Assembly (NCBI GenBank): GCA_964547645.1
Contig: CAZJOM010000008.1
Location: forward strand, 13,645 to 77,644
From: SZUA-430 sp964547645
Lineage (GTDB): Bacteria; Pseudomonadota; Alphaproteobacteria; Micropepsales; Micropepsaceae
DNA: 64,000 nucleotides
Direction: 5' to 3'
The position numbers and the translations under genes are program-made. Under the pieces are notes generated by a model. It worked only from the letters and a program-made list of their open reading frames with translations. It was not told the origin of the DNA and did no database searches. Below, piece by piece: positions 9,140-16,155 of this stretch; position 1 is the stretch's first letter; every line of letters begins with the position of its first letter.

Positions 9140-10506
9140 GCGGCTTTCGCTTTGCGGACGACACGCTCGGCGGGGAACTCGATCCAGATTTTGGAACCAA
9201 CGCCGGGCGTGCTTTCGATCTTCAGGTGGCCTTGATGGGCCTCGATCAAGGCTTTGACGATAGGTAGGCCAAGGCCCGTGCCTCGGCCTTCGACCGTGTA
9301 GGCGTCGGACGCTTGCGCGAACGGTTCAACGGCTTTTTGCTGCATTTCCGGCGTCATGCCGATCCCGGTGTCCTTGACGCCGAAGGCGACGCTGTTGTCG
9401 GGTCTTAGCTCGCAGAAAACGACCGCGATACCGCCGGGCCGCGAGAACTTCACCGCGTTCGACAGCAGATTGATCGTGATTTGCTTGATCGCGCGTTCGT
9501 CGGCTTTGACAACAACATCGACCTTAGCGTCAAGCATCACGCCGACATGCGCGCGTTCGGCCTGCGGCTCGATGAACCGCATCGCGTCGCTGGCGATATC
9601 GGAGAGACGGATCGGTGCGAAAGTGTATTCGCGCATGCCGGCCTCGATCTTCGAGAGGTCGAGCAGGTCGTTGATCATTTGTAGCAGGTGCTGGCCGCTG
9701 GTGTGGATGTCCTCAACGTAGTTCGCGTAGCGCGCGGGGGTGACCGGGCCAAAGGTACGCTGGCGCATCAGATCGGAGTAGCCGATGATCGCGTTGAGCG
9801 GCGTGCGCAGTTCGTGACTCATGGAGGCGAGGAAATCGTTCTTCGCTTGGTTGGCGCGCGTGACAGCGACCGCAAGCGCTTCATTCTCGAAGCGAAGCTG
9901 AAGTGCGATGTGGTACTTGCGCGACGCGCCGAAGCCATAGTTCAACAGAACTGCGACGAACAACGGAAAGGCCACCATGAAGACATGGCTGAGCGCGCCT
10001 CCGTAGTTCAGGAACGCGCTCCACTGCATGACGGTGAGCGTCGCGAGGGCCGCCACCAATGCTGGAAAATGTGTTGTCAGGGAGAAGAAGTAGGAGACGA
10101 TGACGCCGAGCGCGACAGTGCAAAGGATGGCCTGATTGACCGGATTCGCCTGGTCCCAGAAGACCCAGACGAGCGCGCCCCAGACCAGCGCGTGACCGAC
10201 CCAGACGGCACAGAGAAGGCTGCGCCAGAAGTGCAATGATTTCGATGCTTCGTTTCGGCAGTAGTACTGGTGTGCTGCCGACGATGCGCCAGCCCATAGG
10301 ACGGCGGCAGCAAACCAGCTCAGACCGGTCGCGAGCGGCGTGTTGCCGACATCGAGGACGATGCCGCAAAAGACCATCGTCAGTCCCAACGCGAATGGCA
10401 CGCCATCGACGTATTGCACCCAATTGCCGTAGGCGAGACGGATCTTCTCGCGCTCGATCTGCGCGATGGTGGTCGATGGTGGCGTTTGCGGTGCGCCGAC
10501 GCTCAT
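9136..10506 (-). CDS. membrane sensor histidine kinase (PleC/DivJ/PdhS-like core)
   Basis: 456 residues. The N-terminal 190 residues contain about six hydrophobic helices with very short loops, so sensing is probably within the membrane. The kinase core follows: HisKA with FLASMSHELRTPLNAIIGYS, N box NLLSNAVKFS, DTGIGMTPE and GRGTGLGLPIVKALIEAH. The FGPVTPARYANYVEDI stretch after the His box is typical of alphaproteobacterial PleC/DivJ/PdhS-type kinases. No receiver is attached and no cognate regulator is adjacent. It overlaps the last phage-cassette gene convergently by 4 bp. Confidence 0.88.
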   Translation of the reverse strand: MSVGAPQTPPSTTIAQIEREKIRLAYGNWVQYVDGVPFALGLTMVFCGIVLDVGNTPLATGLSWFAAAVLWAGASSAAHQYYCRNEASKSLHFWRSLLCAVWVGHALVWGALVWVFWDQANPVNQAILCTVALGVIVSYFFSLTTHFPALVAALATLTVMQWSAFLNYGGALSHVFMVAFPLFVAVLLNYGFGASRKYHIALQLRFENEALAVAVTRANQAKNDFLASMSHELRTPLNAIIGYSDLMRQRTFGPVTPARYANYVEDIHTSGQHLLQMINDLLDLSKIEAGMREYTFAPIRLSDIASDAMRFIEPQAERAHVGVMLDAKVDVVVKADERAIKQITINLLSNAVKFSRPGGIAVVFCELRPDNSVAFGVKDTGIGMTPEMQQKAVEPFAQASDAYTVEGRGTGLGLPIVKALIEAHQGHLKIESTPGVGSKIWIEFPAERVVRKAKAA

Positions 10507-10646
10507 CGGTTCTCGAAATCCTTCTTGAGGATCTGAGTTTACGACCTGCGCATGAGGAAATTGTTAGGCGCGCCGACGTTCTGGCCAGGGCGCGAGCCCG
10601 GGATTCTCCGGGCGCGTTGGTTAGAAGAGTGCTAACGCAAACAAAT

Positions 10647-10671
10647 CGCGCGCAGGCATGACCTGCGCGCG
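10647..10671 (-). terminator. hairpin terminator downstream of the DUF4440 lipoprotein gene
   Basis: A perfect 10-bp GC-rich stem (CGCGCGCAGG and its complement) with a 5-nt loop is followed on the minus strand by ATTTGTTTG. It lies 20 bp after the lipoprotein stop and separates it from the downstream kinase gene. Confidence 0.7.
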
Positions 10672-10691
10672 GCGGGTTTGCTTCGACGGCC

Positions 10692-11309
10692 CTATTGCGC
10701 CGGTGGGGTCGCCGGGGCGGTGGGTGCGGCCGGCGCGGGTGCTGCGGGCGCTTCAGTTCCCGGAGCCGCCGGTGTTGTTCCAGCGGCAGCCGGGTCGATT
10801 GCCGGTGCATCCATCGGCGGCGCGGGCACGGCGCTTGCAGCCGGCGGCGGGTTGTCGCTTGAGAACATATCGGTCAGGACGTGCCACTGTCCGTCGCGTT
10901 TCACCCAGGTGACAACGCCCTTGCCGACTTCCGTCGTTTGCGCCGCGCCCTCGCCGGTCGTGAACTTGTAGGTCTGCGTTTCGACGGCGAGGTCGCCGCT
11001 CTTTGCGATCACGATCTTGTCGGTTTCGAACACCAGCGCCATGCCGGGAATTTGCGTGAAACCCTCCCAAGCTTTCTGGAGGCCCTCGCGGCCTGCCACT
11101 TTGGCGGCGTTCGGCGGGAACATCGCGCCGTCCTCGGCATAGATGTTGGCGATGATCGTTGCGTCCTTGGCAACGATGGCTTCTAGCCACTTCTTGTTTT
11201 GATCGCGGATGGCGGCTTCGTCGCTGGCCGGCGTGCTGCCGCTGCAGGCTGCAAGCACGAGCGTGCCGCCGGCGAGCACAAGCGCGGCGGTGATTTTTGT
11301 CATATTCAT
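10692..11309 (-). CDS. DUF4440/SnoaL-like lipoprotein with Pro-Ala tail
   Basis: 205 residues; AGGAG 7 nt upstream supports the start at 11309. A lipoprotein signal (LVLAAC, Cys at about residue 22) leads into a DUF4440-type NTF2-like cone fold: DEAAIRDQNKKWLEAIVAKD, IYAEDGAMFPPNA, ETQTYKFTTG and GQWHVLTDMFSSD. The last 50 residues are almost only Pro, Ala, Thr and Gly and probably a flexible linker. These proteins have varied or unknown ligands, so no reaction is proposed. It is single-cistron between tRNA-Pro and a terminator. Confidence 0.75.
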   Translation of the reverse strand: MNMTKITAALVLAGGTLVLAACSGSTPASDEAAIRDQNKKWLEAIVAKDATIIANIYAEDGAMFPPNAAKVAGREGLQKAWEGFTQIPGMALVFETDKIVIAKSGDLAVETQTYKFTTGEGAAQTTEVGKGVVTWVKRDGQWHVLTDMFSSDNPPPAASAVPAPPMDAPAIDPAAAGTTPAAPGTEAPAAPAPAAPTAPATPPAQ

Positions 11310-11622
11310 CGGGGAACTCCTGGTTCGATTTGCCGACCACGATACCCTCGGCTCGGCAAGCGAAGCGGCTTTACACCTGGCCGCAGCGGGGCCGCAACGC
11401 GAGGGCGCGTGCGAAATGCCTCAGTCCACAGCGGGCGCTCGGTCGGTCGATTTCGATTGTCTTGGGTGCCAAGCAGCGCACCCGAGATACCCGTTACTGT
11501 CTTGCGACAACCCACAAAAACGGCGGCTATGCGCCGCGAATTGGGCTTTGGGGCGTTCAAATCAAGTGTCTCAAGTGACGGAGGCGATGCTCTCGCATCG
11601 ACCGGCCAAGGGCCGGGAAAAT
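11310..11622. other. intergenic region between tRNA-Pro and the DUF4440 gene
   Basis: 313 bp without a credible gene. It holds the upstream region of the lipoprotein gene on the minus strand and small GC-rich hairpins just past the tRNA (around 11585-11615). Reading frames here that end in a tRNA-derived SEREDLNLRPLPPES peptide are artefacts. I see no integrase remnant or phage attachment repeat. Confidence 0.6.
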
Positions 11623-11699
11623 TGGTCGGAGAGAGAGGATTTGAACCTCCGGCCCCTGCCTCCCGAAAGCAGTGCTCTACCAGGCTGAGCTACTCTCCG
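11623..11699 (-). tRNA. tRNA-Pro (anticodon CGG)
   Basis: 77 nt including encoded CCA. The acceptor CGGAGAG pairs with CTCTCCG, the D-loop reads AGCTCAGCCTGGTAGAGC, the anticodon stem-loop is CTGCT-TTCGGGA-GGCAG (anticodon CGG), and the T-arm contains GGTTCAAATCC. Its 3' end points toward the prophage-like genes, the expected side for phage integration at a tRNA. Confidence 0.96.
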
Positions 11700-11727
11700 A
11701 TGCCATTCCGTCGCGGGAAAGGGGGGC

Positions 11728-11756
11728 CTTATACAGGCTGGTCAGGGGTGGGGCAA
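11728..11756 (-). promoter_or_regulatory. sigma-70-type promoter of tRNA-Pro
   Basis: On the minus strand TTGCCC and TATAAG are separated by exactly 17 bp, and the -10 lies about 29 bp before the tRNA 5' end. The tRNA-Gln gene at 21 kb has a very similar element. Confidence 0.75.
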
Positions 11757-11805
11757 GGCGGGCAAAATGGCGCGACGCTTAACGGACCACTGGGGGCGGA
11801 TTGCC

Positions 11806-12963
11806 ATGCGCTTTGTTTTGATCGGAGTCGTTGTCCTTCTTTTGGCGGCGGCAGGCTATGTGCTCGCCTGGCCGACCCGGATCGAGCCGGTGGCGGTCAC
11901 AGTGACGCCGAGTGCCGGGTTTGTTGGGCCGTTCGCACCTAACGAGGCGCTGCGGTCAGTTCGTTGGCTTGGCGATGCAATGGGGCAGGGGCCCGAAGAC
12001 GTCGCCGTTAAGGACGGATACGCCTATACCGGGCTGGCCGACGGGCGGGTCGTCCGTATACGGATCGATGGGCAGACGCCAACGGGGCCGGCGCCGCTTC
12101 CGGTACCGGGCGTGTCGACGCCGCCGCCGGCTTCCGGTGCCGCGCTGGAGAAGTTGGCTGAGACTGGTGGTCGGCCGCTTGGGCTGCAACATGATCCGTT
12201 CGGCAACATCGTGGTCGCCGACGGCAAGCGCGGGCTTCTGGCCATCACGGCGCAAGGGCAGGTCGTTGTCGTTGCCGATCGCTTCGAGAACCGGCCGCTG
12301 CGCTTTGTGGACGATCTCGATATCGCGAAGGACGGGACGATTTATTTCTCCGACGCGTCGATGCGTTACGGCTATGACGAGTTCGGTCTCGATTTCTATG
12401 AGGGGCAAGCGACAGGGCGGTTGTTCTCATTCGATCCGCGTTCGGGTTCTTTGCAATCACGGCTGTCGGGGCTTGCGTTTGCGAACGGCGTCGCGTTGGG
12501 GCCGGATGAAGAATACGTGCTCGTCAACGAGACGGCGGGGAACCGGATCACACGCTATTGGTTGAAGGGTGCGAAGGCCGGGACGTCCGACCGCTTTATC
12601 GAGGGCTTGCCGGGCTACCCCGACAATTTGTCGTTCAATGGTCGCGACCTATTTTGGGTAGCGTTGGCGGGCCCGCGGATCAAGGCATTGGAACAGCAGC
12701 TTCCGAATACGTTCATGCGCAAGGTGATGTTCCGACTGAATGCGATCGGGCTTGCCGCGCTGCCGACGACGCCCGATCCTTATGGCTGCGTGATTGCGAT
12801 CAATTTGGACGGGCAGGTCGTGATGACTCTGCAGGATCCGGGCGGGCGTACGATCAACTCGATCACCAGCGTGAACGAGAAGGATGGCTTGCTCTATCTG
12901 GGCAGCTTGTCGTCGGACAAGATCGCAACGATTCCGGTGCCACCGCAGCTGCTGCCGCGGTAG
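11806..12963 (+). CDS. SMP-30/gluconolactonase/strictosidine synthase-like protein
   Basis: 385 residues from MRFVLIGVVVLLL at 11806, chosen because it begins directly with a membrane anchor. The remainder is a six-bladed beta-propeller of the SMP-30 or strictosidine synthase-like superfamily: GPEDVAVKDGYAYTGLADGR, RPLGLQHDPFGNIVVADG, DLDIAKDGTIYFSDAS, GLAFANGVALGPDEEYVLV and GYPDNLSFNGRDLFWVAL. The N-terminal anchor and these blades resemble adipocyte plasma-membrane-associated proteins. A periplasmic lactonase or esterase role is possible, but the substrate cannot be read. It is flanked by tRNA-Pro and a convergent gene 6 bp away. Confidence 0.82.
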   Translation: MRFVLIGVVVLLLAAAGYVLAWPTRIEPVAVTVTPSAGFVGPFAPNEALRSVRWLGDAMGQGPEDVAVKDGYAYTGLADGRVVRIRIDGQTPTGPAPLPVPGVSTPPPASGAALEKLAETGGRPLGLQHDPFGNIVVADGKRGLLAITAQGQVVVVADRFENRPLRFVDDLDIAKDGTIYFSDASMRYGYDEFGLDFYEGQATGRLFSFDPRSGSLQSRLSGLAFANGVALGPDEEYVLVNETAGNRITRYWLKGAKAGTSDRFIEGLPGYPDNLSFNGRDLFWVALAGPRIKALEQQLPNTFMRKVMFRLNAIGLAALPTTPDPYGCVIAINLDGQVVMTLQDPGGRTINSITSVNEKDGLLYLGSLSSDKIATIPVPPQLLPR

Positions 12964-12968
12964 GCGTT

Positions 12969-14348
12969 TCACTTGCCAAGTTGGCGCAGGCGGGCGTCAA
13001 GGATGCAATCCGCGTAGACGGCCGCGAGCAGGTCGCGGAGCGTCGCTTTTGGCTTGGTGGCCTTGGCGTCTTCGGTCTCCTTCTCCGCCAGGATCGCGGC
13101 CTTGTGCTCGCTGGTGACGGCGTCGAGGTGCTGGCGCGCTTGGACCGGACAGGCGTTCCAATAGGCAAGCGTGCCCTCGGCCTTTGCTTGGCCGACGGCC
13201 AGTCCGTCTGCGGCGAGGCCGCCGCTGATCGTGGCGTTACGCGTGAGGTCGAGTTCTTCGAGCCGGCAGGCGTTGCGCAGCTTTGGCCACAGCGTGGCGG
13301 CTTCGGCCCGTTCGGCATCGCTTGGCGGCAGAGACATTTCACCGTCCGTCGTCCGTCGTGCGCAGGCTTCGGCGACCTGCGCCTTTTGTAGGCAGGCCGC
13401 GATGTCGGTGCCGTCGGTGGTCACGGTGCAAAGGACCTTTCCGGCTGCAGACCCGTAGTCCGTTTGAACGCGTTCCTTGAAGTAGGCCCATTTGTCGACA
13501 GTGTCTTCGACTGCGGCTTCGACGGCGCGCGTGAAGTTGCGATTGATGCTGCCGCGCGGCGTGACGCCGGTGCCCCCTTTGCCGCGGCCGATCGGTCCAA
13601 AGTCTTTGCTGAGATCGGCGCGCATGACGCGACGCAGGCCGGAGACCGGGGCCCAGCTGCCGTACTCGCAACCGATCGTGACACCAAGGACGCTGACGTC
13701 GCCGGGACAGCCGCTGATCAGGCCATCGGGAAAGGCGTCGACGAGACGCGGGTCGAGCCATTTGGCGCGCCCGACATTGCCGAGTCCTGGCGGGTTCTCC
13801 GCTGTCGTCGCACCGTCGGCGGGTTTGTCGACCCAGTTCGTGCGTGCGTAGAAATCCTGCGCGGTGTGAAAGGCGCGGCCGAGGTGCGCGAGGACCGTAC
13901 ATTTGGCACTGCCCGGTTCGTTGCCGAATTGGCAGTCGAGTGCGATGTCGTCCGGCGTCGCGTCGGCGAGCTTGCCGGCTGCGACGACGGCGGCGTTCAA
14001 CTCCGCCATGATCAGTGTGCGGCAGGCCGTGAGCGCCGCTTTCGCTTCGTCGGCCGTTTGGGCGTAGGGCGAGGCGTCTTCGGCGGGTGCCAGATAGTCG
14101 CCGCCGTCGCAATGGGCGGCTTGGTTCGCGCGCTCGCTCTCCGACTGGTCGGGGGCGCTGACGGCGCCCATCGTCTCGCCTTTGCCGGCCAGGATATCAA
14201 GCGTTGCGGGATCGAGGTCGGTGACCGCGGCGCGGGTGATACGCTCGTGCTCGGAGCCGAGGCCCTTTGTTGCGGGTTCTGTGCCGAAGGCAAGGGCTGC
14301 TGCGGTTACTGTCAGGCAGGCGGCGACAGCCAAGAGAATTCTAAGCAA
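12969..14348 (-). CDS. CinY-like secreted protein (Het-C/phospholipase-C-like His motifs)
   Basis: 459 residues with a signal peptide cleaved near AAALA-FG. GLGSEHERITRAAV at residue 30 and LGRAFHTAQDFYARTNWVD near residue 155 are the His/Asp motifs of the CinY and Het-C-like group, distantly like zinc-dependent phospholipase C. Many Cys residues (more than ten) suggest disulfides in an exported protein. The C-terminal half is helical and Lys/Glu-rich. It starts 29 bp after the mobA stop on the same strand and could be carried by the formate dehydrogenase transcript, without an obvious functional link. Enzymatic activity is not established. Confidence 0.65.
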   Translation of the reverse strand: MLRILLAVAACLTVTAAALAFGTEPATKGLGSEHERITRAAVTDLDPATLDILAGKGETMGAVSAPDQSESERANQAAHCDGGDYLAPAEDASPYAQTADEAKAALTACRTLIMAELNAAVVAAGKLADATPDDIALDCQFGNEPGSAKCTVLAHLGRAFHTAQDFYARTNWVDKPADGATTAENPPGLGNVGRAKWLDPRLVDAFPDGLISGCPGDVSVLGVTIGCEYGSWAPVSGLRRVMRADLSKDFGPIGRGKGGTGVTPRGSINRNFTRAVEAAVEDTVDKWAYFKERVQTDYGSAAGKVLCTVTTDGTDIAACLQKAQVAEACARRTTDGEMSLPPSDAERAEAATLWPKLRNACRLEELDLTRNATISGGLAADGLAVGQAKAEGTLAYWNACPVQARQHLDAVTSEHKAAILAEKETEDAKATKPKATLRDLLAAVYADCILDARLRQLGK

Positions 14349-14377
14349 GGCGAACCTCAGCGTTGGGGGCTGCTTGA

Positions 14378-15141
14378 TTACAGCGATGGCGGTCGCGCGT
14401 GCAACGTCTGTTGGGTGTCCGCGGCTGGGGAAACGGCTGAGGCGAACCGCTCCAGATCGGCTGGCGTGTTCACATTAGCGAAGGCCGTCGCGTCGGTGAA
14501 CTGCACGCGGCTGGCGCCGGCCGCATCGAGTATCGCGTGCGTGCGGGGCAATTCAGGCCGACCGAGGGCCGTAAGCAGTGCGGCGAATATTTTCGTGTTC
14601 AGAGCGGCGACCAGCGGTTCAAAGCCGTTGGCGGTCTGTGCGTAGGTTCCAATGACGGTTTGTGCCGCAAGGCGGCGGTAGATGTCGGGCGTGAGAAGCG
14701 GCATGTCGCATGGTGCGAAGGCGACGCTGTCTTCGCCAGCTTGAAGACCGGCGGCGAGGCCTGCGAGCGGGCCTTTGCCGGCGTGTTCCGGCGCGGCGTG
14801 AAGCAGCGGCNNNNNNNNNNNNNNNNNNNNNNNNNNNNNNNNNNNNNNNNNNNNNNNNNNNNNNNNNNNNNNNNNNNNNNNNNNNNNNNNNNNNNNNNNN
14901 NNNNNNNNNNGAGGCCTGCGAGCGGGCCTTTGCCGGCGTGTTCCGGCGCGGCGTGAAGCAGCGGCAAGCCTAGTGCTTCGTATCCGGCGTTCGGCGGCGC
15001 TTCGATGAAGACGCGCGTGCAGACTTGCGCCAGCACGTTAGCAACGCAGAGAGCCATTGGGCGGCCAGCGAGTTCGATCAAGCCCTTGGGTTTGCCGCCG
15101 AAGCGGGTGCTGGCGCCACCGGCGAGGACGACGCCGATCAT
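14378..15141 (-). CDS. mobA: molybdenum cofactor guanylyltransferase MobA (interrupted by an assembly gap)
   Basis: MobA attaches GMP to molybdopterin to form the guanine dinucleotide cofactor needed by formate dehydrogenase. The N-terminal part shows VVLAGGASTRFGGKPKGLI (nucleotide binding) and the C-terminal part PCDMPLLTPD (metal-binding Asp). A 100-N gap splits them, flanked by two identical 55-bp copies. Removing the gap and one copy (155 bp) leaves 609 nt, a single 202-residue frame reading GKGPLAGL-AAGLQAGEDS across the join, the normal family length. So the gene is intact in the organism. Its start overlaps the fdsD stop (ATGA), making it the last cofactor gene of the formate dehydrogenase operon. 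Confidence 0.9.
14756..14965. repeat. assembly gap: 55-bp copy, 100 N, identical 55-bp copy
   Basis: The 55 bases at 14756-14810 are repeated exactly at 14911-14965 around N14811-14910. Both copies encode the same mobA codons. This is contig-end overlap of assembler k-mer size, padded with N, not a genomic duplication. Confidence 0.92.
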
Positions 15142-15359
15142 GGCTTTGACTTCGCTCGGATGAGTTCGACGGCTTTGCGCACCAACGGGTCGAGGCCAGA
15201 GCCGCCTTGGTCGAGGTGGGCCACGATGTCGGCGCGCATGCCGGGGTCCCAGAATTTTTTCAGGTGATCGGCGATGGCGGCCGGGGCTTGTGCTTCGCCC
15301 TGGGCCTTAAAGAAGGCGCCGATTTGGTTTGCCATCATGGTCAGCTTCTCAGCGCGCAT
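15138..15359 (-). CDS. fdsD: formate dehydrogenase delta subunit FdsD
   Basis: 73 residues. FdsD is the small accessory subunit of the soluble NAD-dependent molybdenum formate dehydrogenase. The family signature MANQIGAFFKAQGE is present near the N-terminus, followed by AAIADHLKKFWDPGMRADI, the usual helix with the FWDPxMR motif, and VRKAVELIR at the end. The start at 15359 (MRAEKLTMMANQIG) is chosen because the family has about six residues before MANQIG; it overlaps the fdhD stop by 11 bp. Its stop overlaps mobA by 4 bp. The position after fdhD matches the canonical fdsGBACD order. Confidence 0.9.
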   Translation of the reverse strand: MRAEKLTMMANQIGAFFKAQGEAQAPAAIADHLKKFWDPGMRADIVAHLDQGGSGLDPLVRKAVELIRAKSKP

Positions 15360-16155
15360 GATCGCTGATCCGCTCAGGGTGAGTGAAGACTTCGAGGCCG
15401 TCGTCGCGAACCACGCCGGCAATGGTGATAACAGCTGCGTTGGCTTCCTGCACGGCGAGCGTTGTCGGGGCGGAGATGGCAGCCAGGATGGGAGCACCCA
15501 TTTTGGCTGTCTTCTGAACGAGTTCGACGGAGATGCGGCTCGTCATCAAGATGACACCATCGGCTTTGCGTCCGGCACGCACGAGCGCACCGGCGAGCTT
15601 ATCTAGCGCGTTATGGCGGCCGACGTCTTCGCGCACGGCGACGATGCCTTCGCCTGGGACGTAGAGCGCCGCCGCATGCGTGGCGTGGGTTTCTTGGTTT
15701 AGCGGCTGCATCGCGCCCAGCGCGCTCATCGCAGCGACAATATCCGCCGCGGTGACGACGAGCGGCGCAGTCACCGCGGTCAACGGGGATATCGCTTCGC
15801 CGATACTCTCGACGCCGCAGAGGCCACAACCGACGGGGCCTGCGCGGTGACGGCGACGCGCGATCAGGGTCTCTCGGTTGGCGGTGGTGAGCGATACTCT
15901 CAGTTCAATCCCGCGGTCGACTTCTACGATCGCGATTCCGGTGATCTCGTCTGTTGAGGCAACGATGCCGTCGTTGAGCGCGAAGCCGATGGCGAAGTCT
16001 TCCAAGTCGGCGGGCGTTGCCATCATCACCGCCTCGGTGCCGCCGTCGAAGACGAAGGCGACGGGCGTTTCGCTTGCCAACGTGCGCTCGCCCTCGGCTG
16101 CGGCGGTGCCGCGCCAGGCTCTGCGTTTATGTGGCTCGGACGGCTTCAGTGTCAT
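15349..16155 (-). CDS. fdhD: formate dehydrogenase accessory sulfurtransferase FdhD (FdsC)
   Basis: 268 residues. FdhD carries sulfur from a cysteine desulfurase to the molybdenum cofactor before insertion into formate dehydrogenase. The sulfur-transfer Cys pair is in GPVGCGLCGVESI near residue 110; the cofactor-binding part shows THAAALYVPGEGIVAVREDVGRHNALDK in pieces. The start MTLKPSEPHKRRAW at 16155 overlaps the fdsA stop by 4 bp; the longer upstream frame lies inside fdsA and is not used. Tight coupling with fdsA and fdsD supports a dedicated chaperone role for this enzyme. Confidence 0.93.
   Translation of the reverse strand: MTLKPSEPHKRRAWRGTAAAEGERTLASETPVAFVFDGGTEAVMMATPADLEDFAIGFALNDGIVASTDEITGIAIVEVDRGIELRVSLTTANRETLIARRRHRAGPVGCGLCGVESIGEAISPLTAVTAPLVVTAADIVAAMSALGAMQPLNQETHATHAAALYVPGEGIVAVREDVGRHNALDKLAGALVRAGRKADGVILMTSRISVELVQKTAKMGAPILAAISAPTTLAVQEANAAVITIAGVVRDDGLEVFTHPERISDHAR

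Noticed and set aside
11209..11688. Plus-strand frame ending in SEREDLNLRPLPPESSALPG
   Set aside because: The end is the reverse reading of tRNA-Pro, a well-known false ORF; the rest is antisense to the DUF4440 gene and its upstream region.
14599..14973. Reading frames translated through the N run at 14.8 kb
   Set aside because: They exist only because N bases do not give stops. Collapsing the 55-bp overlap gives a single mobA frame.
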